From assembly GCA_017629095.1 (NCBI GenBank), contig JAGBXW010000010.1:1-33044 (forward strand): a stretch of 33,044 nucleotides of DNA, in the 5' to 3' direction. The notes beneath the pieces are model-generated. The model did no database searches, had not been told where the DNA came from, and saw only the letters and a list, made by a program, of their open reading frames with translations. The translations under genes and the position numbers were made by a program. Shown here in pieces: positions 1 to 9,039 of the stretch. Position 1 is the first letter of the stretch. Each line of letters begins with the position of its first letter. This DNA comes from Treponema sp. Lineage in GTDB: Bacteria > Spirochaetota > Spirochaetia > Treponematales > Treponemataceae.

Positions 1-2585
1 GTCATGGTGATACCAGCAGAAGGTCCATCCTTGGGGGTGGCTCCCTCTGGCACGTGGATGTGGATGGTGTTTGAATCGAACCAGCCGCTATCCTTAATGC
101 CCTTTTCCAAGGCGTGGGAACGAACCCAGCTCATGGCAATGGCAGCAGACTCCTTCATTACGTCTCCCAACTGACCAGTTAAGCTAAAGCCCTCCTTGCC
201 AGGAATGGCGGCAGTTTCAATCAAAAGGGTATCGCCCCCCATGCTGGTCCAGGCCAAACCGATGGCAGTTCCCGCCACAGAGGCAGTTTTAATATCCTCC
301 TCATCAAAGAGAGGAGTTCCAAGATATTTCTTTGCAGTTTCTTGGTCTACGGTGTAACTCTTTGCTAAAACTGCCTTCAATTCCTTTTGAGCATTGGTCA
401 ATTCTTGCTGAAGCTCCTTCTGATTAGGTTGCTCTTGCTGATTATCCTGATCAACCTGCTCAGGGGGATCAACCTGATCAACGTGATCAGCCTGCACATC
501 CTGCTGTTCCTGCACATCCTGCTGTGTCTGTGGAACTTCTTCCTGCACTTCCAGCTGTTCTTGAACTTCTTCTTGTTGTTCTGTTGGAGCCTTTTCTCCC
601 TCAGCAAGAGCTTTGAGCTTGGCTTCCAAGTCATGAATCCGTGCTTCTAGCTCCACTGCCTCTGGTTGAGAAATCAAGTCCATGGCAATTTTTCGGGCAA
701 TCTTGTCCAGGCATTTTTCAAAGTGACGCACTCCAGACTCCCGAGCATAGCTTTGGGCAATGAGATTCAAGGCAGTCTTGTCAAACTTTACCTGAGTCTT
801 TTTTAAACCATTTTTAGTAAGGGTCTTGGGAATCAGGTATTTTTTTGCAATCTCCATTTTCTCCTGATCAATATAGCCAGACAAGGTGATAATTTCAGCC
901 CTGTCCAAAAGAGGCTCTGGAATGGTGTCCAGAGTATTGGCAGTGAGAATGAAGAAGATGTCAGACACATCAAAGGGCAGGTCTAGGTAATTATCCCGGA
1001 AGGACACATTCTGCTCCGGATCCAGCACCTCCAACAGGGCGCTGGCTGGGTCTCCCTGATGGCTCATGCCCATTTTATCCACCTCGTCAATCAGGAACAC
1101 GGGACTTCTGCTTTTAACTATCTTCAATCCCTGTATGATTTTACCTGGCATAGCTCCCACGTAGGTTCTACGGTGTCCCTTGATTTCAGCCTCATCTCGC
1201 ATTCCACCTACAGAAAAACGGAAGAAGGGCTTGTTCATGGCACGGGCAATGGAATGACCAACGCTAGTTTTACCCACACCTGGAGGCCCCACCAAAATAA
1301 TGATGGAGCCCTTGTTGTCCTGCTTTAATTTGCGAACGGCAAGATATTCCAGAATGCGTTTTTTCACATCCTCCAGCCCATAATGATCCTGTTGGAGCAC
1401 CTTTTTGGCCTCCTCCATGTCATAGGTAACTGCAGGAGCATCTTTTTTATCTCCCTGGGGCCAAGGCAAGGCGGCAATAGTTTCCAAATAATTGCGAACC
1501 ACATTGTATTCTGAAGAACCTGATTCCATTAGCTGAAATTTTTCCAGCTCGTTTTCCACGGCTTCCTTAATTTCACCCTCAAACTGAAAGGCATCCAGCT
1601 TTTCTTTTATCTTTTGGTAGTCAGAATTGTGGGCGTCAGTGGTAATGCCCAGCTCTTCTTTAATGGCCTTCAGCTCTTCTTTCAAAAAATATTCTCGTTG
1701 CTGAGTTTCAATGCGGTCGTTTAGCTCGTTTTGAATCTTCTTTTGAATCCGCAGTAGCTCCTGTTCCTTTTTAATGAACACCAGCACCTGCTCCATTCGT
1801 TCCCGCACATTGATGGTTTCCAAAATCTTTTGCTGTTGATTTCGCTCAATGTTCAAGATTGAGGTGATAAAATCTGCAATCTTTCCCGGATGGTCAATGT
1901 TCACCATGTTCAGCCGCATTTCCTCGGAGAACAAGGGATTGTTGTCGGAAATTTCCTTCATTTCACTCAGAAGGGCACGGGTCAGGGCCTTTACTTCAAA
2001 GGTGTCATCCTCCTGATCCTCCAAATACTCAACCACTGCCACCATAGGCTCCCGCTGACTCAGCACCTTGCGAATACGGAATCGCTTAATGGTGGAAATG
2101 AAAATATTTACACCGCCATCTGGCAGATTTATCTTCTTGATAATGCGGGCCACCGTACCTACCTTGTGTAGGTCCTGGGCTGTAGGAGCGTCTCCATCAT
2201 TTTTAAGCATTACAATACCGATGAGGCCATCTCCACTGTAGGCTTCTTCTGCCACACGGGCATCCTCATTGGCGGTAATCATCAGTGGAGTAAAAATTCC
2301 TGGGAAAATGGGGCGGCCAGACACAGGAATCAGATACAGCTTATTGGAAAGAGCCTGTTCGGCAGGCACCATGGGAGATTCTTTAGATGTAGTAGAATCA
2401 GCTTTTTCCTCAGTCTTTTCTTGGGAAACAGCTGCTTCAGAAATTGCTTCTTCACCTTCAGAAACAACCTCCGCTACCTCCTCCGCTTCTGGAATCGGGA
2501 CTTCGGTCCTTTCCTCTTGAGACTCATTATTTGTAACAGTATCTATAACGATGGAATCATCCTGATAATTATCTTCTTGTGACAT
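1..2585 (-). CDS. lon: Lon ATP-dependent protease (endopeptidase La), C-terminus beyond window
   Basis: AAA+ serine protease that unfolds and degrades damaged and regulatory proteins in the cytoplasm. 861 codons are visible from ATG 2585. Residues 1 to about 70 are an acidic Glu/Ser/Thr-rich extension. The Lon substrate-binding domain follows ([15 protein letters not shown]), then a coiled-coil region ([19 protein letters not shown]), Walker A GPPGVGKT near residues 432-440, Walker [12 protein letters not shown] and the AAA lid. The protease domain is cut two residues or so after [10 protein letters not shown]; the Ser of that motif is the catalytic serine, and the catalytic lysine lies outside the window. 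Between the AAA lid and the protease domain, about residues 660-725 are a Gln/Glu/Val/Asp-rich linker absent from E. coli Lon. The start is supported by TGAGG about 8 bases upstream. The gene appears monocistronic at its 5' end. Identity is certain; the function of the linker is unknown. Confidence 0.97.
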   Translation of the reverse strand, partial: MSQEDNYQDDSIVIDTVTNNESQEERTEVPIPEAEEVAEVVSEGEEAISEAAVSQEKTEEKADSTTSKESPMVPAEQALSNKLYLIPVSGRPIFPGIFTPLMITANEDARVAEEAYSGDGLIGIVMLKNDGDAPTAQDLHKVGTVARIIKKINLPDGGVNIFISTIKRFRIRKVLSQREPMVAVVEYLEDQEDDTFEVKALTRALLSEMKEISDNNPLFSEEMRLNMVNIDHPGKIADFITSILNIERNQQQKILETINVRERMEQVLVFIKKEQELLRIQKKIQNELNDRIETQQREYFLKEELKAIKEELGITTDAHNSDYQKIKEKLDAFQFEGEIKEAVENELEKFQLMESGSSEYNVVRNYLETIAALPWPQGDKKDAPAVTYDMEEAKKVLQQDHYGLEDVKKRILEYLAVRKLKQDNKGSIIILVGPPGVGKTSVGHSIARAMNKPFFRFSVGGMRDEAEIKGHRRTYVGAMPGKIIQGLKIVKSRSPVFLIDEVDKMGMSHQGDPASALLEVLDPEQNVSFRDNYLDLPFDVSDIFFILTANTLDTIPEPLLDRAEIITLSGYIDQEKMEIAKKYLIPKTLTKNGLKKTQVKFDKTALNLIAQSYARESGVRHFEKCLDKIARKIAMDLISQPEAVELEARIHDLEAKLKALAEGEKAPTEQQEEVQEQLEVQEEVPQTQQDVQEQQDVQADHVDQVDPPEQVDQDNQQEQPNQKELQQELTNAQKELKAVLAKSYTVDQETAKKYLGTPLFDEEDIKTASVAGTAIGLAWTSMGGDTLLIETAAIPGKEGFSLTGQLGDVMKESAAIAMSWVRSHALEKGIKDSGWFDSNTIHIHVPEGATPKDGPSAGITM
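437..600. repeat. Repeat-built low-complexity segment inside lon
   Basis: The DNA coding for the Lon linker is made of short repeated units. An 18-base unit at 491-508 is repeated at 509-526 with one mismatch. Just beside it, at about 446-490, the words gatcaacctgatcaac and gatcag recur. All units keep the lon reading frame and code for Gln-Asp-Val-Gln-type repeats. Such arrays can change length by slippage in multiples of three bases. Confidence 0.75.
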
Positions 2586-2602
2586 GGTAATACCTCATAA
2601 TA

Positions 2603-2631
2603 AATATGCGAATTTTTTCTATAAAAAGCAA
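2603..2631 (-). promoter_or_regulatory. Possible lon promoter
   Basis: On the minus strand TTGCTT (2631-2626) is followed after 17 bases by CATATT (2608-2603). Each hexamer matches four of six sigma-70 consensus positions. It would give a leader of about 12 bases that contains the TGAGG ribosome site. No CIRCE-like inverted repeat is visible here. Confidence 0.4.
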
Positions 2632-2673
2632 CTGTTTTTTTTCATTTCAGCTTTTCTTTCTACATTTCCGCTT

Positions 2674-4059
2674 TCACAGCGATTTAGAAATTCCTCCCTG
2701 TCCTAAAACTCCATGTTTTCGGAAAATTATCATCAAGCACACAGCATGACTCAACAGGGTAATGGTCCAAGTCACTGGATAAGAGTAGAATAGAACTTCA
2801 AAGGTATGGAATCTTGGCACCTGAAAGATGGTGGCAATCCACAAAATACGCATTCCACAAACACCTGCAATACTCACCACCATAGGCAACAGTGAATGTC
2901 CTAAACCTCTCACCATGTTAGCAGTGGTTTCCATCATGCCACACAAAGCATACAAAAGACAAATTATAGAAATACGAGTGGCACCAGCTGCAATGACGGC
3001 AGGATTATCAGAGTACAAGCCTAAGAAAAAATTGCGGAACAAGAATACCGATCCTCCCAGCAAAAGCCCTGTCACCAATACCGAAAGTTCAGATACCACC
3101 ACAGAACGACGGACTCTATCTAGGCACCCTGCTCCAAGGTTTTGGGAAGAAAAGGTCAAAGCCCCCTGAGCAAAGCCATTCATGGCAGTATAGATAAATC
3201 CTTCAATATTACCTGCAGCAGAACTTCCAGCTACAACCTGAGCACCAAAGCCATTTATTGCAGATTGAATTACAATATTTGAAAGAGAAAATACCATTCC
3301 TTGGAATCCAGCAGGAACACCAATCTTTATAACACGAATCAAAATCTCCCGTTCAATCCGTAGCCGGCGTAAATCGAGATGAAACTCCCCCTCTTCCTTC
3401 ATCAAGGCACGAATTACCAAAAAAGCGGAAACACATTGTGAAATAATAGTGGCAAGGGCAACTCCTGCCACATCCATCTTGAACACAATAACAAAAATCA
3501 AATTCAAGATAACATTGATAATGCCAGCAAAAAGCAAGTAATACATAGGCCGACGTGTATCACCCTTGGCTCGCAACAAGGCACTCCCAAAGTTATACAC
3601 CATAGAAGCAGTAATTCCAGCAAAATATACCTTTAAATAAAGACTGGCCAAACCAAATATCTCAACTGGCACCTGCATAAACTGAAGGATAAAGCGAGTT
3701 CCGATTATTCCCACCACTGTAAGAATAATTCCACTATATAAACTCATCAAAACACCAGTGTGAACAGACTGCTCCACCGCAGCCCCTTTCCCCGCTCCAA
3801 AGAAATGGGCCGTTACTACAGTTGTTCCCACGGAAAGTCCCACAAAAAGATTAACCATGAGATTGATCAAAGCACCTGTGGCACCAACTGCCGCTAAGGA
3901 ATTCTCTCCAGCAAATCGTCCCACCACAATCACATCTGCCGCATTAAACAACAGCTGCAAGGTACTAGAAAAAATCAATGGAATGGAAAATCCCAACAAC
4001 TTCATTAGAATTGGACCATTGGTCATGTCTATCTGATAGGATTTTGATACGGAACTCAT
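2674..4059 (-). CDS. MATE family multidrug/Na+ efflux transporter
   Basis: Inner-membrane antiporter of the multi-antimicrobial extrusion family, which exports cationic compounds in exchange for Na+ or H+; the substrate cannot be told from sequence. The product has about 461 residues and about twelve hydrophobic segments in two similar halves. It begins MSSVSKSYQIDMTNGPILMKLLGF and contains family signatures such as LFNAADVIVVGRF and ALLRAKGDTRRPMYY in the first half and MVRGLGHSLLP in the second. An upstream in-frame ATG at 4092 exists, but it lies inside the putative promoter. The start at 4059 places the protein at its usual length, and a -10-like hexamer ends 8 bases before it. There is no Shine-Dalgarno site, so a leaderless transcript is inferred. 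The gene stands alone, divergent from the tRNA pair and upstream of lon on the same strand. Confidence 0.93.
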   Translation of the reverse strand: MSSVSKSYQIDMTNGPILMKLLGFSIPLIFSSTLQLLFNAADVIVVGRFAGENSLAAVGATGALINLMVNLFVGLSVGTTVVTAHFFGAGKGAAVEQSVHTGVLMSLYSGIILTVVGIIGTRFILQFMQVPVEIFGLASLYLKVYFAGITASMVYNFGSALLRAKGDTRRPMYYLLFAGIINVILNLIFVIVFKMDVAGVALATIISQCVSAFLVIRALMKEEGEFHLDLRRLRIEREILIRVIKIGVPAGFQGMVFSLSNIVIQSAINGFGAQVVAGSSAAGNIEGFIYTAMNGFAQGALTFSSQNLGAGCLDRVRRSVVVSELSVLVTGLLLGGSVFLFRNFFLGLYSDNPAVIAAGATRISIICLLYALCGMMETTANMVRGLGHSLLPMVVSIAGVCGMRILWIATIFQVPRFHTFEVLFYSYPVTWTITLLSHAVCLMIIFRKHGVLGQGGISKSL

Positions 4060-4067
4060 ACACGCTA

Positions 4068-4096
4068 GTAATAACACTAAAATGAAATACATTCAA
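4068..4096 (-). promoter_or_regulatory. Predicted promoter of the MATE gene
   Basis: On the minus strand TTGAAT (4096-4091) is separated by 17 bases from TATTAC (4073-4068), which is preceded by TGT and so resembles an extended -10. Only 8 bases separate the -10 from ATG 4059, so the predicted mRNA starts at or within a base or two of the start codon. Confidence 0.5.
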
Positions 4097-4144
4097 CATA
4101 AAAAAAATAAAATCAAAAAAAATTAAAAAAAAGAATAAAATCTG

Positions 4145-4173
4145 TTGACAAAAAAAACTGGAAATGATATAGT
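4145..4173 (+). promoter_or_regulatory. Strong sigma-70-type promoter for the tRNA genes
   Basis: A perfect TTGACA (4145-4150), a 17-base spacer and TATAGT (4168-4173) give the best consensus promoter in the window, as expected for stable RNA genes. Upstream, 4100-4140 holds three runs of eight A residues, which could act as an UP element or bend the DNA. Transcription should start near 4180, about 33 bases before tRNA-Leu. Confidence 0.85.
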
Positions 4174-4212
4174 CATACATGTCGAGAGGTTAAACACCGA
4201 TACCCGATACGG

Positions 4213-4293
4213 GCGAGAGTGGTGAAATTGGCAGACACGCCAGACTTAGGATCTGGTGCCCTAGGCGTAAGGGTTCAAGTCCCTTCTCTCGCA
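4213..4293 (+). tRNA. tRNA-Leu (anticodon UAG)
   Basis: 81-nucleotide class II tRNA. Acceptor stem GCGAGAG pairs with CTCTCGC (4286-4292), and the discriminator is A. The anticodon stem CCAGA/TCTGG encloses loop CTTAGGA with anticodon TAG at 4247-4249. It has a long variable arm, and the T-loop is TTCAAGT. The 3' CCA is not encoded, so it must be added by CCA-adding enzyme. It reads CUA and, with wobble, other CUN codons. It is the first gene of a two-tRNA transcript. Confidence 0.96.
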
Positions 4294-4343
4294 TACCTAA
4301 CAGGTAGCGATTCAGGGATGAGTGCTTTAGCCCAACGAATTTT

Positions 4344-4415
4344 GCGGGAATAGCTCAGTGGTAGAGCGCGACCTTGCCAAGGTCGATGTCGCGGGTCCGA
4401 CTCCCGTTTCCCGCT
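4344..4415 (+). tRNA. tRNA-Gly (anticodon GCC)
   Basis: 72-nucleotide class I tRNA. Acceptor GCGGGAA pairs with TTCCCGC, the discriminator is T, and the D-arm is GCTC/GAGC with loop AGTGGTA. The anticodon stem CGACC/GGTCG holds loop TTGCCAA, anticodon GCC. No CCA is encoded. Odd point: the T-loop reads TCCGACT, so position 55 is C where nearly all elongator tRNAs have U (pseudouridine). All stems pair, so it is not obviously a pseudogene. Confidence 0.94.
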
Positions 4416-4417
4416 CT

Positions 4418-4453
4418 AAGGCGATTCGGAGTAATCTGAATCGCCTTTTTTTT
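4418..4453 (+). terminator. Rho-independent terminator of the tRNA transcript
   Basis: A 13-bp stem (4418-4430 with 4435-4447, one G-T pair) and loop GTAA are followed by a run of T residues. It lies directly after tRNA-Gly and separates the tRNA transcript from tig. Confidence 0.93.
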
Positions 4454-4462
4454 ATTCAGATT

Positions 4463-4491
4463 CTTACAGGCAGACTTTAAGCTTGTATGAA
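4463..4491 (+). promoter_or_regulatory. Possible promoter of the tig-clpP-clpX operon
   Basis: CTTACA (4463-4468), a 17-base spacer and TATGAA (4486-4491), each matching four of six consensus positions. It lies between the tRNA terminator and tig, which makes a promoter here likely, although this exact site is weak. No heat-shock operator was recognised. Confidence 0.35.
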
Positions 4492-4549
4492 CATAGGCAG
4501 CCAGCGGTGATTGTTGAGACTGCTAAATTTTTGTTATAAGGAATCAGTC

Positions 4550-5899
4550 ATGGAAGTAACTAAAGAAATTACTAAACTGGAAAATTCAGCAGTCAAGTTG
4601 ACTGTAACAATCCCACAGAAAGATGTAGCTGCCGAATATAATGAGTCAGTTGCAAAGTATGCAAAAAACATTCAGATCCCTGGATTCCGCAAGGGTAAGG
4701 TACCTGCTTCCGTTTTGGAAAGAAAGTACGGAGAAATGCTCAAGGCTGATGCAGCTGGAGAGTTGATTGAAAAGGCTTTGGGAGAGATTTTTGAATCAAT
4801 CGATGAAAAACCACTGCCCTACGCACAGCCTTCCATGGAAGAAGCACCTGTTTTAGACATTACAAAAGATTTAACATTCACCGTTACTTATGATGTATTC
4901 CCCACTGTTAAGATTGAAAAACTTGATGGAATTGCCATTGAAGAGCCAGTAGTGGAGATCGGTGAAGAGGAATTGAACACTGAACTTCAGCAGATTCGTG
5001 AGCGCAATGCCATGGTTGTAGATAAGAAAGACGATGAAGTTGCAGCAAAGGATGACATTGCAACAGTAAATTACTGTGAATTGGCTGATGATGGTTCTGA
5101 ATTAGAAGGAACACAGCGCCAAGACTTTGTATTCACCATTGGTAGCGGACAGAATATCTTCAAGTTTGATGACGATGTTGTTGGCATGAAGAAGAACGAA
5201 ACAAAGGAAATCACCAAAACCTACGATGCTGACTTTGAAGACAAGGATTTGGCTGGTACAACAAAGAAAATTAAGGTTACTGTTACCGCTCTCAAGATTC
5301 GCAACCTCCCCGACTTGGACGACGAGTTAGCTCAGGATGTAAACGAAAAGTACAATACCCTTGAGGACATGAAGACCGATATCAAGCGCAATATGGAAGC
5401 CATCAAGGAAAGAAGAGTAAACGAAATCAAGTCCAATGCCTTGTTGGAGCAGTTGGTAGAAAAGAACCAGTTTGATTTGCCTAAATCCATGATACGTGCT
5501 GAATTGGATCATCGTTGGAGAATGATGGCTCAGCAGTTCGGTACAACTACAGAACAGCTGGATAAGCTGGTTGCATCTTCTGGCCAGAGCAAGGAAACAA
5601 TGCTCACCGAATGGACTGGAGATGCAGAAAAAATGCTCAAGAGCCGCATTGTAGTAGAATCTTTGCTGAAGGATAGAAATATCACTGTAACTCCTGAAGA
5701 AATTGAAAAAGAAATGGAAAATATTGCAGAAAAATCAGGAGTTTCTGTAGAAGAAGTGAAAAAACACTATGCGGACCCCCGTTCAAAAGAGTATCTTATA
5801 GATGATACCAAGGAACAAAAATTGTACAGTCAGCTGTTTGCAGAAGTAAAGGTTACAAAGGGTGACAAGATTGCTTTTGCCGATCTGTTCAAAAGATAA
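4550..5899 (+). CDS. tig: Trigger factor, ribosome-associated chaperone
   Basis: Trigger factor binds ribosomal protein uL23 at the exit tunnel and shields nascent chains; it also has peptidyl-prolyl isomerase activity. The 449-residue product has the family layout. The N-terminal ribosome-binding domain carries the signature GFRKGKVP (about residues 45-52). An FKBP-like domain follows at about 160-250 (DIATVNYCELADDG, FTIGSGQNIFKFDDDVVGMK), then the helical SurA-like C-terminal chaperone arms. The ATG at 4550 is chosen because AAGGA lies 8-9 bases upstream and MEVTKEI is the usual kind of N-terminus; an in-frame TTG at 4511 has no ribosome site. It is the first gene of tig-clpP-clpX, with clpP starting 25 bases downstream. 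This order is common in bacteria and links nascent-chain folding with proteolysis. Confidence 0.98.
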   Translation: MEVTKEITKLENSAVKLTVTIPQKDVAAEYNESVAKYAKNIQIPGFRKGKVPASVLERKYGEMLKADAAGELIEKALGEIFESIDEKPLPYAQPSMEEAPVLDITKDLTFTVTYDVFPTVKIEKLDGIAIEEPVVEIGEEELNTELQQIRERNAMVVDKKDDEVAAKDDIATVNYCELADDGSELEGTQRQDFVFTIGSGQNIFKFDDDVVGMKKNETKEITKTYDADFEDKDLAGTTKKIKVTVTALKIRNLPDLDDELAQDVNEKYNTLEDMKTDIKRNMEAIKERRVNEIKSNALLEQLVEKNQFDLPKSMIRAELDHRWRMMAQQFGTTTEQLDKLVASSGQSKETMLTEWTGDAEKMLKSRIVVESLLKDRNITVTPEEIEKEMENIAEKSGVSVEEVKKHYADPRSKEYLIDDTKEQKLYSQLFAEVKVTKGDKIAFADLFKR

Positions 5900-5924
5900 T
5901 CTGTCTTGGTATTAAGGACAAGTA

Positions 5925-6539
5925 ATGATTGAACGAATGAATACTATGGTGCCCATCGTTGTTGAACAAACAGGTGGGCATGAGCGCTCCTATGACATTT
6001 ATTCTCGCCTGTTAAAAGATAGAATTATCTTTATTGATGGTGAAATTCATGATATGAGTGCCGATTTGATAGTAGCACAGATACTTTTCTTGGATTCTCA
6101 GAATTCAGACAAGGATATTAGTCTTTATATCAATTCTCCTGGTGGTTCTGTAACAGCTGGATTGGCCATTTACGACACAATTCAGTCAATTAAATGCGAT
6201 ACTCAGACCATTTGTCTTGGCCAAGCTGCTAGTATGGCTGCCATCCTTTTGGCTAGTGGAACACCAGGAAAACGTTTTGCCCTGCCCTCTTCCCGAGTAA
6301 TGATTCATCAGCCTTGGGGAGGAGTTCAGGGGCAGGCCTCTGATATTTCCATTCAAGCAAAGGAAATCAAACGTCTGAAGCGGCTCACTATCGATTATTT
6401 TGCATCTCATACAGGTAAGGCTGCCGATGTGGTAGAGGCAGATATGGAGCGTGACTACTATATGTCAGCCCAAGATGCACTGGAATACGGAATTGTAGAC
6501 CAGATTCTTCCACGGAGGGAACATGGCACGAAGAAATAA
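5925..6539 (+). CDS. clpP: ATP-dependent Clp protease proteolytic subunit
   Basis: Serine peptidase that forms the double seven-membered ring chamber of the Clp protease and works with ClpX. The 204-residue product is of usual length for ClpP. The catalytic triad is visible with family spacing: Ser103 in GQAASMAA, His128 in VMIHQPWGG and Asp177 in MERDYYM. AAGGA lies 8 bases before the ATG. Its last 17 bases overlap the start of clpX, whose ribosome site sits inside clpP, so the two are probably translationally coupled. Confidence 0.98.
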   Translation: MIERMNTMVPIVVEQTGGHERSYDIYSRLLKDRIIFIDGEIHDMSADLIVAQILFLDSQNSDKDISLYINSPGGSVTAGLAIYDTIQSIKCDTQTICLGQAASMAAILLASGTPGKRFALPSSRVMIHQPWGGVQGQASDISIQAKEIKRLKRLTIDYFASHTGKAADVVEADMERDYYMSAQDALEYGIVDQILPRREHGTKK

Positions 6540-7767
6540 CGGGCAATTCTGTTCATTTTGCGGTAAACCTGCTGAACAGAGTCGTCGTATGGTGTCTGGC
6601 CCCAACGATATTTACATCTGTAATCAATGTGTAGCTGTTTGCCAGAGTATTCTGGAAGATGAAGAAATGGACTTGGAGCCCATTGAACTTGATGATGTAC
6701 CTACACCAAAGCAATTCAAAGAGTATCTTGACCAGTATGTTATTGGTCAGGATTACGCAAAGAAGGCTTTGGCAGTGGCTGTGTACAATCACTACAAGCG
6801 AATGGCCATACCTAAGTCTGCTGATTCTAGTGTACAGCTGGAAAAATCAAATATCCTGTTGATTGGACCTACAGGTTCTGGAAAGACATTGTTAGCAAAA
6901 ACCTTGGCTCAGCGTCTGAAGGTGCCCTTTGCAATTGCCGATGCCACTACATTGACAGAAGCTGGTTACGTAGGTGAAGATGTTGAGAACGTATTATTAA
7001 AGCTGATTAATGCAGCAGATGGCAATGTGGCAGCAGCCCAGCGTGGTATTATCTTCATTGACGAAATCGACAAAATTGCTCGTAAGTCTGAAAATACCTC
7101 CATTACACGAGATGTTTCTGGAGAGGGTGTTCAGCAAGCATTATTGAAGATTATCGAGGGAACTAAGGCTAGCGTTCCTCCCCAGGGTGGAAGAAAACAT
7201 CCCAATCAGGAAATGATTGAGATTGACACTACCAATATCCTGTTCATTTGTGGTGGAGCCTTTGTGGGCTTGGACAGCATTATTGAAACACGTATTGCTG
7301 AACGAACTATGGGCTTCGGAAGTAGCTCAAAAGATATGAACGAGGATGCTAAGGCAGAGCTTTTGAACAAGGTTATCCCCGATGACTTGGTAAAATTCGG
7401 TTTGATTCCAGAAATCATTGGTCGTATGCCAATTTCTGTTGCTTTGAAAGAGCTTACTAAGGATGATCTTAAGATGATTCTTACAGAACCAAAGAATGCC
7501 ATTACAAAGCAATATCAAACTTCCTTTGCCATGGATAATGTGGAATTGGAGTTTAGTGATGGTGCTATTGATGCCATTGCAGAAACTGCCATTCGCCATA
7601 AAACTGGTGCTCGAGGATTGCGTGCCATTGTAGAGAAAATGCTCTTAGACGTGATGTTCGAAATTCCTTCTATTCCTGGAAATAGAAAGCTTACCATTAC
7701 AAAGGAAATGGTAGAAAACAATAAGGTTGATGCAACATTGTTGCTAGAAGATCAAAAGACAGCCTAA
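6523..7767 (+). CDS. clpX: ClpX, ATPase and unfoldase subunit of Clp protease
   Basis: AAA+ hexamer that unfolds tagged proteins and feeds them into ClpP. The N-terminal zinc-binding domain has Cys10, Cys13, Cys33 and Cys36. Walker A GPTGSGKT is at 115-122. Then come the GYVGEDVE pore loop, Walker [12 protein letters not shown], the RKH loop (QGGRKHP) and the sensor/arginine region [11 protein letters not shown]. The ClpP-docking loop reads MGF (RTMGFGS) rather than the commonest IGF, a conservative change. The 414-residue length is typical. GGAGG four to five bases before ATG 6523 supports the start inside clpP. It is the last gene of the operon and is followed by a terminator. Confidence 0.98.
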   Translation: MARRNNGQFCSFCGKPAEQSRRMVSGPNDIYICNQCVAVCQSILEDEEMDLEPIELDDVPTPKQFKEYLDQYVIGQDYAKKALAVAVYNHYKRMAIPKSADSSVQLEKSNILLIGPTGSGKTLLAKTLAQRLKVPFAIADATTLTEAGYVGEDVENVLLKLINAADGNVAAAQRGIIFIDEIDKIARKSENTSITRDVSGEGVQQALLKIIEGTKASVPPQGGRKHPNQEMIEIDTTNILFICGGAFVGLDSIIETRIAERTMGFGSSSKDMNEDAKAELLNKVIPDDLVKFGLIPEIIGRMPISVALKELTKDDLKMILTEPKNAITKQYQTSFAMDNVELEFSDGAIDAIAETAIRHKTGARGLRAIVEKMLLDVMFEIPSIPGNRKLTITKEMVENNKVDATLLLEDQKTA

Positions 7768-7784
7768 AAAATATAGGCAAAAAG

Positions 7785-7839
7785 AAAGCCATGAAGGAGC
7801 AAGGATTCCAATGAATCAAGCTTTTCATGGCTTTTTTTA
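7785..7839 (+). terminator. Terminator after clpX, probably bidirectional
   Basis: An outer 11-bp stem (7785-7795 with 7824-7834) encloses two further paired segments (AGC/GCT and GATTC/GAATC). It ends in a run of T on the plus strand and in CTTTCTTTTT on the minus strand. It can therefore serve clpX and the converging glycosyltransferase gene. Confidence 0.85.
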
Positions 7840-7871
7840 TTTAACGATTCAGATTTGTGTCAGTAACTGTA

Positions 7872-8993
7872 TCACGAACTTTTCGCGACAGAAAGAAGCA
7901 CCTCCAAAGTTCTGGTGGCAGTTCTTTCCCATGAAAAACGGCGAGTCCAATCTAAACCACCTTCTACGAGCTTGATTCTCAGCTCCTTATCAGTGACAAT
8001 TCGTTCAAGGGTAGCAGCTGACTCTTCCACATTGTCTGGGTCAAAATACAGAGCATGGGAACCAGCAATCTCTGGTAAGGCACCTTCCCTAGAACAGGCC
8101 ACAGGAATACCGCAGGCCATTGCTTCCAGAATAGGCAAGCCTACCCCCTCATTTACCGACGGAACAATGCATGCTTCTGCATTGGAATACAACTGGGGAA
8201 GATTCTCGTGGGGAAAATAGCCAGTAAGGAAAATATCTGAAGCATAGGGAGAAGCTGCAGTTTCCTCATGAACATGCTGGGAATAGGAGTCGGCACTACC
8301 TGCTAGTACCAACCGATGAGGTAAGCCTGTTTTTTCCTTGAACAGGGAGAAGGATCGAATCAACTCAATATGTTTTTTCAAGTGATTTTGCAAGCGAGAA
8401 GCGTAAATAAAATAGGGCTTTTTGATGGCAAAGGGCTTTATGTCGATGATGTCCCCTTCAAAGTCAGTATGAGGATAAAATAGGCTATGGTTGATGCCGT
8501 TATGCACTACATCAATTTTATCTGCAGAAACTCCAAGATGAACCATATCCTTTTTGATGAACTGACTGGCAGCAATAATTCTGGTACATTTATTCAAAGC
8601 GGTTTTAATCTGAAAACTTTGTAATGCATTCTTGAACTCTGGTAGCTCGGACACCACCTCATTTACCATTATAATCCCTGGCTTTTTGTAGCTCGTGGGA
8701 GCAAAGCGAGGACCACCTGCATAGAAGGTAACGTCATACCCTTGTTTTGCAACAAAACTGGCACAACGGGAAGAATGCCACAAAAACTCTGCCACTGCAC
8801 TATCAGGAATAGAAACAGTAGTATAGGAGAAATTTCCAGTTTTGGAGATATATGTGTATTTATCGATTTTAGAACCGAAAAGATGAAAGTATAAATTATC
8901 ATCCTTGGGAAAATTTGCAATCAAAGACATGAGATATAACCCCACTCCTGATTGACCATGGCCACAGCCAAAGGTGTCTATACCTATCTTCAT
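7872..8993 (-). CDS. Glycosyltransferase family 4 (GT-B fold)
   Basis: Retaining glycosyltransferase that moves a sugar from a nucleotide sugar to an unknown acceptor, in the cytoplasm or at the inner face of the membrane. The 373-residue product starts with the Gly-rich donor/acceptor loop GCGHGQSGVGLYL (residues 9-21). The C-terminal Rossmann half carries YASRLQNHLKKH (about 197-208) and the EX7E signature with Glu282 and Glu290 in NEGVGLPILEAMACGIPVA. These features are typical of GT4 (mannosyl- or glucosyltransferases), but sugar specificity cannot be read. There is no other glycan gene next to it. The start ATG 8993 has no Shine-Dalgarno site, and a TGCTACAAT -10 ends 7 bases upstream, so the mRNA is predicted to be leaderless. 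It is divergent from the helicase gene. Confidence 0.92.
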   Translation of the reverse strand: MKIGIDTFGCGHGQSGVGLYLMSLIANFPKDDNLYFHLFGSKIDKYTYISKTGNFSYTTVSIPDSAVAEFLWHSSRCASFVAKQGYDVTFYAGGPRFAPTSYKKPGIIMVNEVVSELPEFKNALQSFQIKTALNKCTRIIAASQFIKKDMVHLGVSADKIDVVHNGINHSLFYPHTDFEGDIIDIKPFAIKKPYFIYASRLQNHLKKHIELIRSFSLFKEKTGLPHRLVLAGSADSYSQHVHEETAASPYASDIFLTGYFPHENLPQLYSNAEACIVPSVNEGVGLPILEAMACGIPVACSREGALPEIAGSHALYFDPDNVEESAATLERIVTDKELRIKLVEGGLDWTRRFSWERTATRTLEVLLSVAKSS

Positions 8994-9000
8994 ATATATA

Positions 9001-9033
9001 ATTGTAGCACATCAAAAAAAAATATGCTATAGT
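9001..9033. promoter_or_regulatory. Divergent leaderless promoter module, glycosyltransferase / helicase
   Basis: Minus strand: TGC then TACAAT (9006-9001), 7 bases, ATG 8993. Plus strand: TGC then TATAGT (9028-9033), 6 bases, ATG 9040. Between the two -10 hexamers lie 21 bases with a run of nine A. Each promoter's -35 zone coincides with or abuts the other's -10, and no -35 consensus is present on either side; both have the extended -10 TGn. Confidence 0.65.
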
Positions 9034-9039
9034 ACCTTC

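Noticed and set aside
437..530. Possible CRISPR-like repeat
   Set aside because: The repeats are adjacent with no unique spacers, and they stay in frame inside lon.
3965..4180. 71-codon minus-strand frame rich in Phe and Ile across the MATE start and tRNA promoter
   Set aside because: It arises from the A-runs, overlaps the MATE N-terminus in another frame, covers the tRNA promoter and has no ribosome site.
4450..4550. CIRCE or other heat-shock operator before tig or clp genes
   Set aside because: No TTAGCACTC-type inverted repeat or similar palindrome is present.
8974..9039. Helicase start at the upstream in-frame ATG 8974
   Set aside because: It would read through the divergent promoter and the first codons of the opposite gene; the helicase Q-motif distance is normal from 9040.
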